Assembly (NCBI GenBank): GCA_017501865.1 | Contig: JAFVWD010000211.1 | Span: forward strand, 1-10,213 | Source: Clostridia bacterium | GTDB lineage: Bacteria; Bacillota; Clostridia; Oscillospirales; Acutalibacteraceae | Direction: 5' to 3' | Length of the DNA stretch: 10,213 bases | Part shown: one piece after another, positions 5,713-10,213 of the stretch | How the letters are laid out: every line of letters starts with the position of its first letter | Numbering within the stretch: position 1 is the stretch's first letter | Notes under the pieces: generated by a model | Told to the model about the DNA's origin: nothing | Database searches by the model: none | The model's input: the letters and a program-made list of their open reading frames with translations, nothing else | Translations under genes and position numbers: made by a program

Positions 5713-6615
5713 ATGGGAAAAGAAGAAATTATAATGGGTTTTTATAACTCATTTAAGATGAAATATCTGACAACCAAAGTTAATAAAAATTTCAAGAAAG
5801 ATAAAAATCTGCAAGAAGAGCTACAAAAGAATTCGGAGTTCAAAAATCTGCATAAAGGTCAGCGTTGCTTCATAGTAGGTAACGGACCGTCATTAAAGGA
5901 TGAGGATTTATCAACTCTGAAGGATGAAGTTGTTTTTACAGTTAATAAAATTGCAAATCTGCCTCAATTTAATGAAATGAAAACAAACTATCATTTTTGG
6001 GCGGACCCTGCTTTTTTTGCTCTTTCTCCGGATAATGAAGAAGATTTAGAGCTTGTTAAAACATTTTTTGCAATAAAAACAGAAGAGAATAATCCTATTT
6101 GTTTTCTGCCTTCATTTGCAGGAAAATTCATAGAAAATTTCAATGTTAAAGAGAAGCTGAATATAAGAATATACTCTGCACCATTTCCGTTTATGGATGG
6201 CGAAAAACGAGAAATAGATTTTACAAAGCCGACATTATCTTACCAAAATGTTGTTCAGTTTGCTATTGCAATGGCTGTATATATGGGTTTTTCAGAAATA
6301 TATCTTCTTGGCTGTGACTCTACGGGATTGATTTCTACAATTCAGGCTTATTTGAATGAGGAAGTCAGTGAATTCGCTTATAATGTTTCTGAAAATGAAA
6401 AGAAATTCCTGAAAAAAATGGCTGAAAATCGTGAATATGGTATAGAAAGCGATTTTTTAGGATGGGCAAGAATATTACATTTATATGGTGAATTATACAA
6501 GTATTGTAGTAGCAGAAACATAAAGCTTGTGAACTGTTCTTCAAAAACAATTGTAGATTCAATTCCAAGAGAATCTTTGACAGATGTATTAAAAAGAGGA
6601 AATAATGGTAAGTAA
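5713..6615 (+). CDS. MptE-like/DUF115 Rossmann-fold protein, possible glycan-modifying transferase
   Basis: CFIVGNGPSLKDEDL (52-66 when counted from ATG 5713) is the nucleotide-binding signature of the DUF115/MptE-like group (PF01973), proteins found in many surface-glycan and flagellin-glycosylation loci. FTVNKI (74-79), HFWADP (94-99) and GFSEIYLLGCDSTG (192-205) continue the fold. A similar GNGPSLK start and a later 'G-KEIYL-GID' element occur in GT42 sialyltransferases, so a glycosyltransferase role is plausible. No membrane segment is present. Three in-frame starts are possible: TTG 5698, overlapping the upstream stop as TTGA, ATG 5713 after GGTGGA, and ATG 5734. I prefer 5713, but the ribosome binding site is not decisive. 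The 3' end overlaps the flippase gene by 11 bases. Family assignment is moderately sure and biochemical function is not known. Confidence 0.68.
   Translation: MGKEEIIMGFYNSFKMKYLTTKVNKNFKKDKNLQEELQKNSEFKNLHKGQRCFIVGNGPSLKDEDLSTLKDEVVFTVNKIANLPQFNEMKTNYHFWADPAFFALSPDNEEDLELVKTFFAIKTEENNPICFLPSFAGKFIENFNVKEKLNIRIYSAPFPFMDGEKREIDFTKPTLSYQNVVQFAIAMAVYMGFSEIYLLGCDSTGLISTIQAYLNEEVSEFAYNVSENEKKFLKKMAENREYGIESDFLGWARILHLYGELYKYCSSRNIKLVNCSSKTIVDSIPRESLTDVLKRGNNGK
6595..6600 (+). promoter_or_regulatory. Ribosome binding site of the flippase gene, inside the preceding coding region
   Basis: AGAGGA lies four bases before the ATG at 6605, within the last codons of the upstream gene. It supports this start and an 11-base gene overlap. 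Confidence 0.55.
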
Positions 6616-8050
6616 AATTATTCAAAAATATAAGTCAATACCCGTAGCAGCAAAATGCTCTTTGTGGTTTGCTTTTTCAAGTGTTTTTCAAAAAGGCATA
6701 TCATTAATAACAACACCACTGTTTACAAGACTTTTAACAACAGAACAGTACGGACAGTTTTCTGTTTTTCAGTCGTGGTATCAGATTATATGTATATTTG
6801 CAACACTTAACTTATCTTACGGGGTATTTAACAACGGTATGACGAAGTATCCTGATGACAGAGACAAATATATGTCATCTATGCAGGGACTTTCAACAGT
6901 CGTGACATTGTTATTGTTCTACGTTTATTTACCTTTTAAGGATTTAATTAATGAGTTAACCGGTCTTTCAACACTTTTAATGGTGACTATATTTGCTGAG
7001 TGCTTAGCTGTTCCGGCAATATCCTTCTGGTCTGCAAGACAACGTTATGAGTTTAAATATATAGCTCTTTTGTGTGTAACTGTTTTTAATGCGACAGTTT
7101 CTCCGATTTTAGGTTTAATCGCTGTTAATTTAACCGAAGAAAAAGGTATTGCAAGAATTCTTTCTGCTGCTCTTGTTAATGTGTGTATCGGTATTTTCTT
7201 CTACATATTGAACATTGCAAGGGGTAAAAAATTTTTCAGCAAAGATTATTGGATTTTTGCATTGAAGTTTAACCTTCCTCTTATTCCGCATTATCTTTCT
7301 TCAATTATTTTAGCTCAGTCAGACAGAGTTATGATTGAGAAAATAGTTGGTGGTAGTGCAGTTGCGATTTACAGTGTAGCACACACATTTTCTTTGGTTA
7401 TGAATATAGTTACAAACAGTATAAATTCATCGTTTATTCCATGGACATATCATAAATTGAAAGAGAAAAATACAGATGATCTTAAAAGCTGCGCTACTTT
7501 TTTAGTGATAGGTGTTGCAGTTGTTTCATTGCTTCCTGTGCTTGTTGCACCGGAGCTTATGTGGATTATTGCCCCGTCAGAGTATGCTGAAGGTGTGTGG
7601 GTTATACCTCCTATTTCAACAAGTGTTTATTTTATGTTCCTTTACTGTTTGTTTGCCAATGTCGAGTTTTATTTTGAAAGAAATAAATTTGTTATGGTAG
7701 CATCAGTAATTGCAGCTGTAGCTAATATAGTTCTTAATGCATTATTTATACCGGTTTTCGGCTATATAGCAGCCGGTTATACAACATTTGTATGTTATTT
7801 GTTATATGCAGTTGCTCATTATGTTTTTATGAGCAAAGTGTGTAAAGAAAAACTTGGTATAAAAAGTGTATATAATGATAAATTATTTGTTTTAATAACA
7901 GTTATATATTTAATTTGCACCGCTCTTGCTATGTGCCTTTACAATTTAATTGTTGTAAGATATGCAATATTGCTGGTTGCTTTTGCGGTTGTTCTTATAA
8001 AGAGAGAAAAAGTTATTGAAATAGTAAATAATATTAAAAAGAAAGATTAA
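6605..8050 (+). CDS. wzx: Wzx-type polysaccharide flippase (MOP/MATE superfamily)
   Basis: This 481-residue integral membrane protein has about twelve to fourteen hydrophobic segments spread over its full length, as expected for oligosaccharide-lipid flippases (Polysacc_synt, PF01943/PF13440). The N-terminal region SLITTPLFTRLLTTEQYGQF (33-52) is the strongly conserved opening of the family. QSDRVMIEKIVG (238-249), with its buried charged residues, lies in the middle helix where Wzx proteins carry functionally needed charges. It should move the undecaprenyl-linked repeat unit from the cytoplasmic to the outer face, after the glycosyltransferases and beta-helix acetyltransferases have acted. 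Its presence implies a Wzx/Wzy-dependent route and therefore a polymerase, for which the membrane protein at 1295-2485 is the only candidate here. The symbol wzx is a functional label, because sequence identity in this family is low. Confidence 0.9.
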   Translation: MVSKIIQKYKSIPVAAKCSLWFAFSSVFQKGISLITTPLFTRLLTTEQYGQFSVFQSWYQIICIFATLNLSYGVFNNGMTKYPDDRDKYMSSMQGLSTVVTLLLFYVYLPFKDLINELTGLSTLLMVTIFAECLAVPAISFWSARQRYEFKYIALLCVTVFNATVSPILGLIAVNLTEEKGIARILSAALVNVCIGIFFYILNIARGKKFFSKDYWIFALKFNLPLIPHYLSSIILAQSDRVMIEKIVGGSAVAIYSVAHTFSLVMNIVTNSINSSFIPWTYHKLKEKNTDDLKSCATFLVIGVAVVSLLPVLVAPELMWIIAPSEYAEGVWVIPPISTSVYFMFLYCLFANVEFYFERNKFVMVASVIAAVANIVLNALFIPVFGYIAAGYTTFVCYLLYAVAHYVFMSKVCKEKLGIKSVYNDKLFVLITVIYLICTALAMCLYNLIVVRYAILLVAFAVVLIKREKVIEIVNNIKKKD

Positions 8051-8055
8051 GTTCT

Positions 8056-8061
8056 GAGGAG
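8056..8061 (+). promoter_or_regulatory. Ribosome binding site of the SDR epimerase gene
   Basis: GAGGAG lies five bases before the ATG at 8067 in a 16-base spacer. It is stronger and better placed than the sites of the two beta-helix acetyltransferase genes. Confidence 0.75.
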
Positions 8062-8066
8062 AAAAT

Positions 8067-8990
8067 ATGAATTATCTTGTTACGGGAGCTGCAGGATTTA
8101 TAGGTGCAGCAATAGTTGAAAGATTAATTAAAGAGGGTAATACCTGTACCACAATAGATAACTTGTCTACAGGAAGCAAGGAGCATGTTCCGCACGGTTG
8201 CCGTTTTATTGAGGGCAGCGTTGCAGATGTTAATATTATAAAAAGCCTTGAGTCCGAAAAATTTGATGCTATTATTCATATAGCAGGGCAGAGCTCAGGA
8301 GAAATAAGCTTTGATGACCCTGTTTATGATTTACAGACAAATACACAGTCAACAGTAATGCTTTTGAAGTTAGCACAAAAAATGGGCTGCAAGAAATTTA
8401 TTTATGCAAGCTCAATGTCTGTTTACGGTGACCACCAGCCACCGGAGTGTAAGGAAGAAACAGATAAAGTTCCGAAAAGCTTTTATGCAGTAGGTAAATT
8501 GGCAAGTGAAAATTATATGAGAATATTCTCAGAGTATGGAATTGCCTGCACAGCGCTTCGTTTTTTCAATGTTTACGGTCCGGGACAAAATCTTTCAAAT
8601 TTAAGACAGGGTATGGCAAGTATTTTCCTTGCAATGGCAATTAAGGATCATCACATTCACGTAAAGGGCAGTAAAGACCGTTTCAGAGATTTTGTTTATA
8701 TTGATGATGTGGTAGATGCTGTTTTGCGTTCATTAAACAGAGAAGATGGCTTCGATGTGTTTAATGTGTGCACAGGTGTAGCAACAACAGTTGAAAATGT
8801 AGTCAAATCAATTTGTGATGCGTTACCATATGATGTTACTGTAGAGTATAAAGACGGTACACCGGGTGACCAGTTCGGTATATACGGTAATAATGAGAAA
8901 ATCATTAAGGCGTTGGATTGGAAGGTAACCCGTGATTTCAGTCAGGGTATGAAAGATATGATTGACTGGGCATTGACACAGGAGTTTTAA
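8067..8990 (+). CDS. NAD-dependent sugar-nucleotide epimerase/dehydratase (extended SDR)
   Basis: This 307-residue protein is an extended short-chain dehydrogenase/reductase of the NDP-sugar epimerase/dehydratase family (PF01370), acting in the cytoplasm. VTGAAGFIG (5-13) is the GxxGxxG dinucleotide-binding loop, and Asp31 in IDNLSTG is placed to bind the NAD ribose. YASSMSVYGD (113-122) holds the active-site serine region, and YAVGK (Tyr140, Lys144) is the catalytic YxxxK. RFFNVYGPGQ (165-174) and RDFVYIDDV (207-215) are the standard substrate-side motifs. The length fits UDP-hexose 4-epimerases such as GalE or WbpP, but dehydratases share these motifs, so the reaction is not fixed. It is followed 26 bases later by a cytidylyltransferase, which suggests the two make or activate one sugar. 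No gene symbol is safe. Confidence 0.88.
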   Translation: MNYLVTGAAGFIGAAIVERLIKEGNTCTTIDNLSTGSKEHVPHGCRFIEGSVADVNIIKSLESEKFDAIIHIAGQSSGEISFDDPVYDLQTNTQSTVMLLKLAQKMGCKKFIYASSMSVYGDHQPPECKEETDKVPKSFYAVGKLASENYMRIFSEYGIACTALRFFNVYGPGQNLSNLRQGMASIFLAMAIKDHHIHVKGSKDRFRDFVYIDDVVDAVLRSLNREDGFDVFNVCTGVATTVENVVKSICDALPYDVTVEYKDGTPGDQFGIYGNNEKIIKALDWKVTRDFSQGMKDMIDWALTQEF

Positions 8991-9004
8991 TATATTTAAG
9001 GATT

Positions 9005-9010
9005 AGGAGA
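9005..9010 (+). promoter_or_regulatory. Ribosome binding site of the cytidylyltransferase gene
   Basis: AGGAGA lies six bases before the ATG at 9017 and supports that start. Confidence 0.7.
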
Positions 9011-9016
9011 AAAGAG

Positions 9017-9733
9017 ATGAAGGTTACAGCTTTATTAACAGGCAGAGGAAACAATACATTAAAGGATAAAAATATTTTAGATGTTTTAGGACATCCCGTG
9101 TTATATTATCCTGCACACTCAGGTAAGGTAGCGGAAACAATTGATACATATTACTGCAGTAGTGATGATGAGAACATTTTAAGTGCAGCAGAAAAAGAAG
9201 GTTACAAAAGAATTGTAAGACCTGCTGAATTAGCTTCACCTACAGCACAGCACGTAGATGCAATTATGCACGGTCTTGAAGAAATTAAAAAGCAGGAAGA
9301 GTTGCCTGAAATTTTAGTAGTCTTGTTGGCAAACAACATAACAGTTAAGGCAGAGTGGATAGATGCCTGTGTTAAAATGATGCAGGACGATATGACTATA
9401 AGCGCAGTTGTTCCTGTTTATGAAGATAATGACCACCACCCGTTAAGAGGTAAAAGGGTAGATGAAAACGGACGTTTACAGATGTATGAGCAAAATGTTA
9501 CAGGTAAGGTTTCAACAAATCGTCAGGATTTACCTACCTGCTATTTCCTCTCACATAATTTCTGGGTGTTAAATACAAAGCTTTTATATGAAAGCAAAGG
9601 ACAGGGACAAGCACCGTGGTCGTTTATGGGTGACAACATTGCTTATTATGAAATTGAGGATTCAATTGATATTCATAAAGAAATAGATCTTTTAATTGCG
9701 AAGGATTGGATTGAAAAGAATTATAACGATTAA
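9017..9733 (+). CDS. Divergent NeuA/KdsB-type cytidylyltransferase
   Basis: This 238-residue protein has the layout of the CTP_transf_3 family (PF02348), which joins CMP to acid sugars such as N-acetylneuraminate, legionaminate or Kdo. Visible parts are an N-terminal strand plus loop LLTGRGNNTLKDKNI (6-20), LGHPVLYYPA (24-33), YYCSSDDENI (45-54), RPAELASP (68-75) and the closing EIEDSIDIHKEIDLLIAK (212-229). The loop differs from the usual ARGGSKGIPRKN: Arg10, Lys18 and Asn19 are kept but the GSKG part is replaced. The usual LQPTSPLR is LLANNITV (103-110). The protein is therefore a divergent member, and its nucleotide and sugar could differ from NeuA. There is no C-terminal phosphatase domain. 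No NeuB-like synthase is in the window. It follows the SDR enzyme and precedes a membrane acyltransferase. Confidence 0.78.
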   Translation: MKVTALLTGRGNNTLKDKNILDVLGHPVLYYPAHSGKVAETIDTYYCSSDDENILSAAEKEGYKRIVRPAELASPTAQHVDAIMHGLEEIKKQEELPEILVVLLANNITVKAEWIDACVKMMQDDMTISAVVPVYEDNDHHPLRGKRVDENGRLQMYEQNVTGKVSTNRQDLPTCYFLSHNFWVLNTKLLYESKGQGQAPWSFMGDNIAYYEIEDSIDIHKEIDLLIAKDWIEKNYND

Positions 9734-9741
9734 TTTTGGCT

Positions 9742-9750
9742 CGGAGGAAG
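9742..9750 (+). promoter_or_regulatory. Ribosome binding site of the terminal acyltransferase gene
   Basis: CGGAGGAAG, with a full GGAGG core, ends seven bases before the ATG at 9758. It is the best Shine-Dalgarno match in the window. Confidence 0.8.
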
Positions 9751-9757
9751 TAAAATA

Positions 9758-10213
9758 ATGGCTTTGGACCTCTCATTAAACAGGGATGAAGAACGCAGAT
9801 TTATAAATGTACTGAAGGGTTTTTCAGCCTTGACTGTTCTGTGGGGACACGTTATTCAGGTTTTGCATACGGGCTCCCAGGTTGATTTTTGGGAGGATCC
9901 CGTTTTTAAATTTATTTATTCTTTTCATATGCCGTTGTTTATGCTTATAAGCGGATATCTGTTTTCCTTCTCTTTTAAAAAACGTGAGCTTAAGGAGCTT
10001 ATAGTGTATCGTTGTAAGCCATTGCTTTTGACTATAGTAGTGTTCGGATTTATAAAATATTACTTAGTTAATGCACCTTTAGCAATTTTTCATAGTGAAA
10101 TTTCTTTGTTGTTTAACGGGGAATGGATAAGTAATTTAACAAATGAATACTGGTTTTTGTGGAGTGTTATAATTTGTTCGGTAATTGTTTCTGTAGCTTT
10201 CAAAAAGACAGAA
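9758..10213 (+). CDS. Membrane O-acyltransferase, Acyltransferase_3 family (3'-truncated by window edge)
   Basis: An open frame runs from ATG 9758 to the last base (152 codons, no stop) and is the N-terminal part of an Acyltransferase_3 protein (PF01757; OafA/NodX/WecH type). After a short charged N-terminus (NRDEERRFINVLKG) the first membrane segment holds LTVLWGHVIQ (25-34) with His31, the conserved histidine of the family. YSFHMPLFMLISGYLF (54-69) is the typical FHMPLF--SG element. Arg85 and Pro88 in VYRCKPLL match the conserved R/P positions before the next helix, and EYWFLW (130-135) matches the family 'WFL' segment. Such proteins have about ten helices and add acetyl or other acyl groups to glycans from the membrane. 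The strong ribosome binding site upstream confirms the start. It would be the third acyl-transfer enzyme in the locus. Confidence 0.88.
   Translation, partial: MALDLSLNRDEERRFINVLKGFSALTVLWGHVIQVLHTGSQVDFWEDPVFKFIYSFHMPLFMLISGYLFSFSFKKRELKELIVYRCKPLLLTIVVFGFIKYYLVNAPLAIFHSEISLLFNGEWISNLTNEYWFLWSVIICSVIVSVAFKKTE

Noticed and set aside
7512..7700. Short plus-strand open frame within the flippase gene
   Set aside because: It is an out-of-frame shadow of membrane-helix codons in a complete flippase gene and has no ribosome binding site of note.
1..10213. CRISPR array, phage, transposon, toxin-antitoxin or other defence system
   Set aside because: No regularly spaced short repeats, transposase, inverted terminal repeats or small toxin-like gene pair was seen. 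All coding capacity is taken by glycan-biosynthesis genes.

Overview
The window lies inside a surface-polysaccharide (capsule, exopolysaccharide or teichoic-acid-like glycan) biosynthesis locus of an AT-rich, low-GC Gram-positive bacterium, most likely a member of the Clostridia. This rests on A/T-rich third codon positions, GGAGG-type Shine-Dalgarno sites, several TTG starts, a CDP-glycerol glycerophosphotransferase-family enzyme and a Wzx-type flippase. The exact genus cannot be read from the sequence. All eleven genes (nine complete, one cut at each end) lie on the + strand. They are overlapping or separated by at most about 65 bases, so they look like one operon that continues beyond both edges. 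No convincing promoter or intrinsic terminator is visible.

Layout. Bases 1-129 are the C-terminal end of a GT4-like glycosyltransferase. It overlaps a TagB/TagF-like CDP-glycerol:polyol-phosphate transferase (126-1298). That in turn overlaps a polytopic membrane protein (1295-2485), which could be a GT-C-fold glycosyltransferase or a Wzy-like polymerase. Two tandem GT11 alpha-1,2-fucosyltransferase paralogues follow (2550-3479 and 3521-4423). They share a nearly identical 133-bp block near their 3' ends although the rest of the genes has diverged, which suggests partial gene conversion. Two left-handed beta-helix O-acetyltransferases of different subfamilies come next (4430-5014 and 5024-5701). 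After them are an MptE-like/DUF115 Rossmann protein with a GNGPSLK motif (about 5713-6615) and a Wzx flippase (6605-8050). The right-hand part holds an extended-SDR sugar-nucleotide epimerase/dehydratase (8067-8990), a divergent NeuA/KdsB-type cytidylyltransferase (9017-9733) and the start of a membrane O-acyltransferase of the Acyltransferase_3 family (9758 to the edge).

How the genes may work together (inference). Cytoplasmic glycosyltransferases, including two fucosyltransferases, build a lipid-linked repeat unit. The beta-helix acetyltransferases acetylate it and the TagB/F-like enzyme may add glycerol phosphate or another polyol phosphate. Wzx flips it, the 1295-2485 membrane protein may polymerise or modify it outside, and the last gene may O-acylate it. 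The epimerase and cytidylyltransferase probably make an activated, possibly CMP-linked, sugar. The MptE-like protein, whose motif also resembles GT42 sialyltransferases, is a candidate user of that sugar. GDP-fucose synthesis, an initiating phosphoglycosyltransferase and chain-length control genes are not in the window.

I see no RNA gene, CRISPR array, insertion sequence or phage gene. The most interesting signals are the recombination-like block in the GT11 pair, the possible link between the MptE-like protein and the divergent cytidylyltransferase, and the unassigned membrane protein.
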